Source: Dendrophyllia cribrosa (Eukaryota; Cnidaria; Anthozoa; Scleractinia; Dendrophylliidae). Taken from it: DNA of 64,000 bases. The position numbers and the translations under genes were made by a program. Positions 55,601-64,000 of this stretch are shown piece by piece. A model generated the notes under the pieces. That model was not told the origin of the DNA, did not search any database, and saw nothing but the letters and a program-made list of their open reading frames with translations. The stretch spans positions 28,555,710 to 28,619,709 of the forward strand of contig JAJLRJ010000009.1 of assembly GCA_024195265.1 (NCBI GenBank), given 5' to 3'. How positions within the stretch are numbered: position 1 is the stretch's first letter; each line of letters begins with the position of its first letter.

Positions 55601-58600
55601 ATTATTTTTTCCACCAAAGAAACTGAGATATGATTAAAGCTAGGAATATTTTGACTACCGCTAGACCACGCTAAGTGATCATGTTCTGCTCAAAAAGGAT
55701 TTCCAGGCCTATCAGATGACATGTGCATAAGGAAAGCGAAAAAAACGTGAAATACTGATATTTGAAAGGGCATAAATTTGATGCCTTGAATGAGTAGGAT
55801 TTAAAAGACCATCTTGGTGGCAAAAGTTAATAACCTTTTTCTATTTGGCACTTTCAGGAATAAAAATGGTTAAGAGAATTAAATGGTACGGATAAAATTA
55901 TGTTTTGACCTTGTAGCATGTACCCTGACCGAGAATTTGGGAAATCTCTCAAATTTTTCAGCAAGCATGTTCGAGCACTTATTTCACAACATTTACAAAC
56001 TGTTAAGGCCTATCACCAGGTCCAATCCCCCTACGGTAGTTATATCATTCAATTAACTTATTTTCCCTTTTTTTGCAGGTTCATTTTATGATGGAGCCAT
56101 TTTGTGTTATATTAAGACGAACTCTGTCTTCTCAACATCCGTTGCATGAAATACTCCAGTATCATTGCAGAGATGTGACCGTCCCGAACACGCTTGGAAC
56201 TCCAGCACTTATAAACGAAGGGGCGTATATGGATCAGCTGTTTGCATTTGGAAATAAAGGAACAGAACGACTTCTCACAGCTGCATATCCATTATCCACA
56301 TGGAATGTGACAGATTTTAGAAGCCAATTAAAGGTACGTTGTTGTTTCGGCTTCCTTATTTAATGCCAGTGTAAAAAAGGCATTGGACACGAGCATGAAC
56401 TGTTCTTGTGCTTATGCTTTCGTTCTATTTGGTTGTTTTTACTTGACTCTTTGAATGGGAATGAGAATAACGAGCGATGGAACTAACTATGATTTGACCT
56501 GAAACTCTTATGATTTCTCGGCGATTCTAGTGCACTCTCCAAGAGTGCGATATACAATTACAGTCTCCTTTGTGGGGCGATAGGGTTGTCGCCACTAAGG
56601 AGCATATTCACAAGTGATAACTGAATTACAATGCGCTCAAATTTTCACTTAAGTCAATGGAATTCAATTCAACTAATTGAAATTAACGAACTTTGAAGAC
56701 ATGTTTCATATAATTCAGCGTTTTAGATACAAAAATTGGTTTATGCCCCGAGCAACATTTTCCGTTAGTGTATATTAGCGTTAACCTAAATCTTGAAAAT
56801 CCATTTGAAGTCCGCAGATCGGTTTAATTTTCCATACTGAGTTTGAAGTCGAAGCCTTAAGAGTATTAAAACAGATTTAAAAACATTACATCATCTAGTT
56901 CTCTCTTTTATTTCAAACAGTGCATGTGTATTTATGTCACGCTAAGACATGTTTTAATTCATTGTTTTCGAAACAAAATTTGGTCTGTTTGCTCTTTTAC
57001 AAATGGCAGCGAAGAGGGAAACCGTTTTCCTTAGTCTCACAAAATTCATTTGAAGTCCTCCAGAGCTCGAAGCCTGATGCAATATTCAGCAGAATTACCA
57101 AGAAAAATTTACAACCGAGTGATTGAAGGAAGGACTGACGAAAGGAGTGAAAATTTGCGTATTTGTCCCGTTTGCTATAACTCGTTTAACGATTCGCGTA
57201 TTCACGAGTTAAGAATGGGCTTTAGCACTCAACTGCGTTCTATTATAAACATGCAAAAAGCGTTAACAAGTAAACCGCGAACTCCAGGTTTAATATAGTA
57301 CCTCTCAACAGGTTTAATGACGGCTTTTTCACAGACTCGAAAAGTAAAAGGTCTTCGCATATCTTGATGTTTTCCCGTATTGAAATTTTGGGATTTTGAT
57401 TTAACAGAAACGTGGAGTTGATGACAAGGAGCTGCTACCATACTTCCCTTATCGAGATGATGGGGACGAGATCTTAGTAGTTATTGAAAACATGGTGAAG
57501 GAATATGTCGACATGTAAGTAGTGACTGAATAAGCGGGAACAGGTACAACCAAGTAGTCAACTGCTGGAGATTCAGACCCCAACGGAATACTCAGCTTTA
57601 ATAGTGACGGAGAGCTGCAAATGAAGCCAAATTGTTAGACCCCCAACAGGTCCTATAAGTCTAAAACCAGATCCAAAAACGTCCAGCGGACTGCGGACTG
57701 GAACGTAACCCCTCCCTGCATAAAAAGGTTACGCTTTCTGCCGATTTCAAAAACGTCCTCATCAAAATTTTCACCTCCAAACTGAGTCAGCGCAAAGTTA
57801 CCAGTTGTAACCCAAAAAGTCCTCAGATCACAAATTTTAAACTCATAGATGGCCTTCATACCTCACCAGAACTATTCAGTATACCTAATTACAATCCCCC
57901 TGTCCGGATTGAGACCATTCATCTATTCTGCGTGAGAAAATTGAAATCACTAGATCGAATCTAACCGATCATATTTGCTTACGAGTTTGTTTTTGCTTGG
58001 AAGTATTCATTTTTCTTTTTTTGAAAAATCATGTAAGGGAAGTGTCAATTAAAGTACAATATTGTGTTTTTTATTTTAGGTATTATTTCGGCAATGACGA
58101 CGTAAAGAATGACAAGGAATTTAAGAGGTTCCTTAATCAATTGTCTCTTAATGGATCATGGTTGTTTGACGGTCGCATCGGAAGGGTAAGTATTAAGAAT
58201 CGCGTTATCTCAACTTTGTGTTACTTTGCTTTTTTTAATCGTGCAGAAGTATTTTTTGCACACGTGGCTATATAACTATTGATTTATAAATTCTATATTA
58301 ATATGGACTGCCGTAACTTAATCACCCATCATTTTAACAGATTCAAGGCTTACCTGCAAAGGTTGAGACTAAAGAAGAACTCTGCGATATTGTGAGCCGC
58401 ATCATCTCACAGCTGACTATCCAACATGCAGCAGTGAACTATCCTCTATCAGATTATGCCGAGTTCACGCCCAACCTACCAACCAAACTGTACGATGACA
58501 AGAATCTGCAAGAAGGGGAATTCTCTGTTTTGCGCCTGCCAAACAGGAACACCTCTGCTGTAAGTGTAAATTGCATCATTGTGTACCTAAGGGAGTAAGA

Positions 58601-59566
58601 TATGAACATAAATAGGCCTTTGCAATCAGCTGCTCCCAGAACAGTGTCACGTTATGAATCGGTTTAGTACCATATTCTTAGTGAGACTTTAAAAGACGGG
58701 CTATTTCGAGGTGTATTTTGGTTATTTGTCCAGTCAGTGTTCATTGAAATAGGCAGTCAGCACGTCAGTCACACAGACGGTCAATAACCAATCAATCAGT
58801 AAATCGGCCAGTAAGGTATTCATTCCGTTTGTTAGCCCGAGACTGTCCGGTGAATCTTATACACTGTCAGTCAGTCAGTCAGTCATTCAGTGAATGTGTG
58901 CGTTAGTCAGTCATTGTCTAAATTATTGGTCGGTCAGTCAGTGAGCCTGTGAGACAGTCAACCATTATGTCAGTCAGTCGGGCAGACAATCACGCAATTG
59001 GTTTTATAAACTAAATTGATGAAGTTTATTGGTCACCGTTTCGAGCGCTAGCTCTTCGTTAAAGAGAATAGATTCGCTAGCGCTTTAAACGTCAGCCGTT
59101 TTGAATCTCTTTACAGTGGCCAATTAACCTTAACAACTTAGTTGATAAAAACAAATTTTCCCCGCCACACTTTAGAAACATACTCCTTTATTCAGTCAGT
59201 CAGTCTGTTAGTCAGTCAGTCCGTCAGTCCATCATTCAGTCAGTTATTCTGTTAGTTATTCAGTCAGTCAAGAAGTCAGCCATCATATTCAGTTACTAAT
59301 AATACAAATCGTTTGGCATTGTTATTTCACAGATCGAGGCCAGCTTCAGTAACTCCCTGGCGTTATACCGTTATGACACCTTGTTTGACTACGGTAACGA
59401 ACTTCGTGACAACAACGCTGTTATGCTCCTCAACACTTACCATGCTTACCTCATGAATGTTCTCCAGCCTCGTATGCAAGAAATCAACGAGGAACGAAAG
59501 AAAAAAGGCTACCTGACCTATCCGTATCTTATTCCACGATGGATACCGAATGGAATCCAGACCTAG
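46054..59566 (+). CDS. Secreted lipoxygenase-like protein, 12 exons, two iron ligands missing
   Basis: Exons read with GT-AG borders: 46054-46115, 49105-49221, 50296-50636, 53685-53826, 54629-54732, 54875-55076, 55477-55583, 56079-56333, 57408-57514, 58080-58185, 58341-58559, 59333-59566; about 655 residues. Exon 1 encodes a signal peptide (MDTRLLVALVTLIGGCVAAS). The rest is a lipoxygenase catalytic domain without a PLAT domain: DKYFTQQRLAGVNP, PVAIQ, WMMAKLNVQVTD, VHFMMEPF, LLPYFPYRDDG, IQHAAVN. Lipoxygenases hold iron with His-His-His-Asn and the C-terminal Ile carboxylate. Here the second His (VEHLAK), third His and Asn (QHAAVN) are kept, but the first His is Ala (YAQIVEH) and the last residue is Thr (IPNGIQT). 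Exon 3 needs a frame correction near 50430-50470: either a small indel or removal of a 28-nt GT...AG stretch (about 50434-50461). Probably a secreted pseudoenzyme; intron 11 contains a CAGT-rich repeat. Confidence 0.88.
46722..47106. mobile_element. Non-autonomous element in lipoxygenase intron 1
   Basis: The ends 'ctttaatgggacactgtcc' and 'gggacagtgcccctttaa' are inverted. A related element is at 5211-5603. It is about 385 bp, non-coding, inside intron 1. Confidence 0.6.
47865..48230. mobile_element. MITE with GGGAG...GACGGCGACGGCA ends in intron 1
   Basis: The left end 'gggagcttaagcaaccacga' followed by 'cggcgacggca' is matched by an inverted right end 'ttgccgtcgtcgttgcttt' and 'aactccct'. 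It is about 366 bp. The 77-codon frame inside (47924-48157) has no recognisable domain. Confidence 0.7.
48437..48683. mobile_element. MITE-like element in intron 1
   Basis: Inverted arms of about 48 bp contain 'ccattcacaccaacg' and 'taaatgttgtttagttt' on the left and their complements on the right. It is about 247 bp, non-coding. Confidence 0.7.
49339..49482. mobile_element. (TA)n-flanked 120-bp hairpin element in intron 2
   Basis: 49363-49482 is a near-perfect inverted repeat (arms of about 54 bp starting 'gacagttaaattgagaac', loop 'cctcagcctca') inserted directly in a (TA)n tract at 49339-49362. Insertion into TA repeats is typical of Tc1/mariner-type MITEs. Confidence 0.75.
49592..49675. 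repeat. (TA)n microsatellite
   Basis: About 80 bp of almost pure alternating TA in intron 2. The minus-strand frame across it (repeated Tyr-Ile) is an artefact of the repeat. Confidence 0.9.
52155..52296. mobile_element. 142-bp foldback MITE in intron 3
   Basis: Inverted arms of about 60 bp ('tatatcaaacacgag' outermost, then 'gtttcatcagatttccaaac') surround a loop containing 'gaggcgcagccgag'. Non-coding. Confidence 0.75.
53240..53275. repeat. G-rich tract in intron 3
   Basis: A run of 24 G at 53240-53263, followed by more G-rich sequence to about 53300. It could form a quadruplex; no gene is indicated. Confidence 0.9.
58729..59280. repeat. Degenerate CAGT tandem repeat with an embedded repeat fragment in intron 11
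   Basis: Interrupted tracts of 'cagtcagtcagt' occupy most of 58729-58985 and 59190-59280. Between them, 58998-59150 holds a fragment with 'cgtttcgagcgctagctctt' and an inverted 'aattgatgaagttta'-like end, resembling the 3' ends of common dispersed retroelements. The element family is not certain. Confidence 0.6.
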
Positions 59567-62514
59567 TTCACCATTTGCGACGTGATGTCAAGTCACCGCA
59601 TGCGTTGTGAGCCATATAAACCAATTTTTGTTTACTTAAAGTCGCGCATAGTGCATTACACGCGTGTAATGTTTGTTAGAAAAAATAATAGTTAAGTGTT
59701 TCAAGTTTCATAAGTATCCAGACTCGTGAATCTTAGCGAGGTTTTACTTTAGCAAAACGGTTACTATAGCTTCTTGTTGTTAAGCGTCGTATGTAAGCCA
59801 ACTGTAAGCGCAAAGAAGCATTGTACAAGTGTAAAGTTTGTCAGACTAATTAAGTTCCATTGTTCGCAAGTGTGAATCATATAATTACGTAAGGATTACT
59901 CAATTGAGGTTTCATTTAGCTGTTTATACCCAACAGTTTGCTCTGAAAGAGATTAAACCTTTTTTTGTGTGGAAAAGTTTGCTTGAGTTAATACAAACCA
60001 ACCTTTAGTGCTATCGAACACCAGTACCAACAAAATAACCTCTGGTTCATGGTGAGAAAGGAGCATTCTGATTCCTTCCCAGGCGACAAAATGATCCGTT
60101 TACAAAAGAAAAAACTGTTTTGTGTATAGGAAGCAGGTTTTTACCAGGATTTTGGTCTGAACGTTTGGCAGAATATCTCCAGAATTAAGCAGCAAAAAAG
60201 GGAATTTCTGATTTACCTTTCGTCCTTTCAGAACGCGTTTCCCGATGATTAAAACCTTGCACTGCTTGCTGCAGTTCCCCTTTTCTCTTAACCCTTACAC
60301 TCCCACAGTTATGGAAAAGTGTAGTGTAGTTCTAACTTTTTTAAAGTCTGTTGACGAAATCCTATGGTGTGACCATTCAAATGAAACCTCTTCGGCAGGT
60401 TTTCTGCACGGTAGCATTTGTTTTTCAATACTTAACAATGAAACTTTGTTTGGGATTTTTCTTAAATTTTGATCTTTGGTTAAAACTAAAGTCCGTGCAG
60501 TAGTTATCTCCGGGAACGTGTTCACAAGAGTAGCGGGATCACGAGAAAGGAAGGCAAGAGAAAATGAGGACTATGGTCTCTTCTCTTCTCGCGCGTCGCT
60601 CCCTCGTCTCGTCCCGTTTTCTCGCCCCATGCTTCGAGCCAAAAATTATTTCGAGAGAGAAACACACCACAAGTAGTCTACAGAAACCTGAATATACGAT
60701 TCTCACCAGGGATGCATTGTTTGCAGACGAGTGCTTCCACCACTGTGCCAACCATACTCCCCAAGGTACGACGATCGCCCCCATTACTTTTATATCTGTT
60801 CCACCCCCCACTCTCTCTCTTCGGGGTAAAAGCACGGAGGAGGCCCGAAATGAAAATGGTTCGAAATGAAAAAGGATTTTGGCCCTTAGAGCCTTTTTAT
60901 TCTTTCTGCAAAATAAGGAGGGATAGCGCACTCCTCGCCTAGATTTGTTACTGAATAGTGGTCAGTTTAACAGCCTAGTAACCTGGCTACAAAGTTCGGC
61001 CGCGTTAAGTTTATTTTACAATACTAGCAAACAAAACAAAGCATAAACAGAAATAATTAGCTTAGGGACGAACCATTATTTTTTTGACGGGAGGGGGTTG
61101 GAAAATTTTGAAATAAATTGTTTGCAGAGGCTATAAACACTGAAATGAATCGTACGAAAGTAAAAAATAAAGAGAAAAATTGTTTGCTGAAAGTATGGCA
61201 GTTGGCCGGAGACACACAAAAAAATTGTTTGCAGCAGGTGCCGCATATAAAAATCTTTGCATGTGAAAATTCCTCTACCCCGGTCAAAATGTGCGAAAAA
61301 TCACAGATGCTTACGTATATTACACTACCTCCACTATATCTTAGGTCACTTAGATTACGACTATCAATCCCACTGTAGCCAATCGAGGTCTTTTGGGATA
61401 TGCACCATGTGACGTCGCTCCACTTCAGAATGATGTGGAAACATTGCGGGTGAATGAAGAGCTGTTGCTTCTTAGAATATCTCTCGCACGATTTACCACC
61501 TGACCGATCTTCCAGTTTATCCGTTGGTTAGTACTTTCTGTGTTGGCTGCGAATGAAACAAACTAAAATTAGTCGTTGATACTTTATAAAAGGTCATTAA
61601 ATTGTGAAATGGTTGAATTATAAGCTTAATTGTGAACTATATAAAAACCGCGAAATTCCAATTTTCAAGTACTTTCTTAATCTTGTTATTTTCCTTACTA
61701 ACATAGGCGGCAGTTCTGCTCGACTGCAAATACTCCTCAAGCGCTTGCCTCACCTCGTTCACATCCATTTTTGTGTGGTCAAGGTGAACCTCGGAGACCA
61801 AACATGCAGCGTAACGAAATCGCGAACAGAACCAGAACTTGACAGATGGCGAGCACAAATGGCACGAAGGCTTCAAGCTATGCGACCAGGCCTAACGTAA
61901 CCACGTGATTTCATAGAATGAAAGTATTTTCCAATTTTATCGAATGAAAATATATCTTGATCGAATTTTGCTACATTACCTCGCTCAAAGCTTCGCGTAT
62001 TCAATCCTGAATTCAATCCTGGAGTGTTGTGTACTCTGAAATGTCTCAAATTGTTCACACATGTAAATTATCCCGATTTTGGAATCGTACGGCTCAATAT
62101 CTCAATGTCCAGAAGTATAGTACGCAGTGTAAATCAGTTGAGCATGGACGAAAGGTCTCCGGGCCAACCTAGTTACTGGATCTCTGTCTAGCGACAAATT
62201 ATCAGATTTTTCTCGCTCCTATCACCGTTCTGGTATGTTTTGAATGATCTAACTGAATTTTGCTGTGGTTATCTGATTTGGGAAGCGTTCACCTAAATAT
62301 CGAGTCGCTTCTTCGCGATGTTCTATCTAGGTCCTGTAGCAATAATTCGAACGCGGATTGATTATGCCTGCCCATCCTTAGAAAAACCTTTGAATGCAGA
62401 GGTCCACACGACGCAGAAATTAAACTTGCTGGTAGTTGCCGGATCTTTCTTGTGAAAGATCTCGTGCCAGGCGTCACTTGAATGTGAAAATACAAAAAAT
62501 GAATACAACGCTGG
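59567..62514. other. Downstream of the lipoxygenase gene; no convincing gene
   Basis: AATAAA-like signals are weak near the stop; 'attaaa' near 59951 could serve. Overlapping opposite-strand frames at 60539-60942 shadow each other. A possible minus-strand exon lies at about 61699-61768 (starts MDVNEVRQALEEY, followed by a gtaagg donor), but no partner exon was found. Confidence 0.4.
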
Positions 62515-62626
62515 CACTACCGCAAAGGGCAGATTTATTAAATGGCCAACATTTCGACCAATAGAACTAGTCTTCCTCAGGGCCAGGGCTATGAGGAAGC
62601 TAAATCTGCCCTTTGCCGTAGTGCCC
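62515..62626. mobile_element. Short inverted-repeat element
   Basis: The ends 'actaccgcaaagggcagatt' and 'aatctgccctttgccgtagt' are inverted around a segment with 'ccaacatttcgaccaatag'. The centre resembles sequence shared by 3' ends of dispersed retroelements. Non-coding. Confidence 0.6.
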
Positions 62627-64000
62627 ATCCTTATTCTAAGAATTCAACTGGTTGTATTTTAAGTCCAGAAAAATGGCTGCAGCCCAGTTCATTTTTTTAC
62701 GCAAGTGCACTAAAAGTAAGCGGCGGAGGCTAAGACAGTCGAAAAGATCTGCTGCGGTTATGAATACGGAGAGACCCCAACAGGCGCATAAGGCTTAAGA
62801 CGGGACTCAGCCTAAATTTGAATGCAATTTTAAAAGGTTTAAAGAAGGGATAGAAGAAAGAAAATGATTTTGGAAACACCAACAGACAGTTTACACCCAC
62901 ACAAGAGCACCCCAGGTTGCTAGTGGACTAACTTGGTGTCTATTAATTATGAACTACAAATTCTAATTTTAAAACTTCACTAAATCTTCAATATTTCTTA
63001 TTTCTCTTAATATTACAAATCCTTTGAGACAAAAAACTATTTCCTCCCAAACATACCCAAACTAAACATCACCCAAAACTTTACAAAACACCCCATAACA
63101 TAGATTCACGGGATGAGCATAGAGTTTTTGAATTGCTTGAAATGTGAACGAGATATTTCCATAAAAGCCATGTCAAGTGGCGGAAAAATGGCGTTTAGGT
63201 TAAGTCCCGCCTTAAGCTTGTGCGCGAGGATCGGCGCTACACGCCTCTCCTTGTGTGCATCAGCGCCTTGGCGCTTCCCGTGCGAACATTGGAGAGAAAA
63301 GCGAATATTTTTCAGTCTACGCAGAAGTAAATAAATAAAACATTTAGTGAGAAAAAGAAGAGGTTTTAGAAAACGTTGATGGTTTGGGAAGCTAAACGAC
63401 GAAAATTGAATCATGCGACAGTTGCAAGTCAAATGAAAACTGCTCACAGAGATGCTAATGGTGAGACTCTTTTTTCTTCTGAAGGAGTATTATCTGCGAC
63501 GTAGATACATGCTTTTTTTTATGGAAGAGCGACTTTTAGACAAATACCCAGATGATCAAAAAACTGCTGCAGTGGAGGCTGTAGTCTTGCGAATGATGTA
63601 CTGGATCAAGTACATCCCAGCTGGCATCTGCTTATGTTCGATAGGCACAATCTGGGTGACAATCTGTAGCGGCAGCCGAGAAGCGCTAGCATAACAAGAC
63701 AATAAGAAGCTTACATCACATATTCCAGGCTATATGTCTCGACTAACAACGCAACAATGCAGATAGTAATCATCATGTGAAGCTTGTGGCAACTTGGAAA
63801 AAGCGCTGCGGGTGTATGTGTCTTTTTAACGTTAATTACAGCAGATTGTTATATACAAACGGCCTTACCTAGTTTCATGTGTATAGTCTCGACGAAACTC
63901 GGCGAATTTAGGTAGTCAAGTTTGCTTACTTCACGTCTTCCATTTTCTAAATGCCTTGAAAACTCCTCAGTCGTGTTCCGAAAATTATTCAAAGTTGCCG
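62627..64000. other. Window end, no gene assigned
   Basis: Short frames only. The plus frame at 63452-63694 and the minus frame at 63106-63447 have no recognisable motif and no clear splice context. Part of a host gene could begin here but I cannot support one. Confidence 0.4.

Noticed and set aside
60539..60942. Overlapping frames of 76-130 codons on both strands
   Set aside because: They shadow one another, contain no motif and have no splice-linked partners; composition looks like dispersed repeat.
61637..61900. Possible host exon on the minus strand (MDVNEVRQALEEY then a gtaagg donor)
   Set aside because: No partner exon or domain could be found nearby; it is noted only as a weak candidate.
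63106..63694. Frames near the window end (113 and 80 codons)
   Set aside because: No recognisable motif, opposite strands, and no convincing splice borders.
1..64000. tRNA, rRNA or other structured RNA genes
   Set aside because: No B-box-like plus acceptor-stem pairing or rRNA-like block was noticed by reading; a covariance search would be needed to exclude them.

Overview
This window is animal nuclear DNA, AT-rich and crowded with palindromic transposon remnants. It most resembles a cnidarian (coral or anemone) genome. That placement is an inference from the intron-rich lipoxygenase-type gene, the abundance of MITE-like foldbacks and the Polinton/adintovirus-type gene repertoire. The sequence does not identify the species.

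Layout. (1) 1-7168: no host gene seen; a patchwork of short inverted-repeat elements and duplicated repeat units. (2) 7169-10571 and 28132-28859: two pieces of an old, broken Polinton ("element B"). It consists of a 192-bp palindromic end and a family-B DNA polymerase pseudogene with several frameshifts and stops. (3) 10572-28131: a 17,560-bp, almost intact Polinton/Maverick ("element A") inserted inside the polymerase gene of element B. It has terminal inverted repeats, a perfect 6-bp target duplication (TTCGTG) and 16 recognisable or plausible genes. (4) 29291-36410: a giant 7.1-kb inverted repeat with 3.4-kb arms, lodged in an AT-rich minisatellite. (5) 36411-46053: MITEs, a LINE reverse-transcriptase tail and a second foldback with 526-bp arms. 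(6) 46054-59566: a 12-exon host gene for a secreted lipoxygenase-fold protein lacking two of the five iron ligands. (7) 59567-64000: no convincing gene.

How element A works as a unit. The leftward block carries protein-primed-type PolB, an AT-hook/zinc-finger protein, a BRO-N/VRR-NUC/zinc-finger protein, and an rve integrase with chromodomain. It continues with a parvovirus-type phospholipase A2-like protein, a small zinc ribbon, an adenain-like protease, a glycine-rich hydrophobic virion protein, the double jelly-roll major capsid protein, a small basic protein, the penton-type minor capsid protein and a PPxY-bearing protein. The rightward block carries the FtsK/HerA packaging ATPase, a collagen-stub fibre-like repeat protein, an unknown protein and a two-membrane-helix protein. 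A VLTF3-like late transcription factor faces back towards them. This is a replication, integration, capsid-assembly, maturation, attachment and late-transcription set, so element A looks like an endogenous virus rather than a simple transposon. The only coding break I see in it is one extra base in an A8 tract of polB. A six-unit 12-bp palindromic repeat array sits at the divergent junction of the two gene blocks.

The most unusual points are the Polinton-in-Polinton nesting with matching palindromic termini, the iteron-like array, recurrent Gly-Gly motifs in virion proteins that could be protease sites, the three-domain BRO/nuclease fusion, the right-end cargo ORFs, the 7.1-kb palindrome and the secreted iron-ligand-deficient lipoxygenase.
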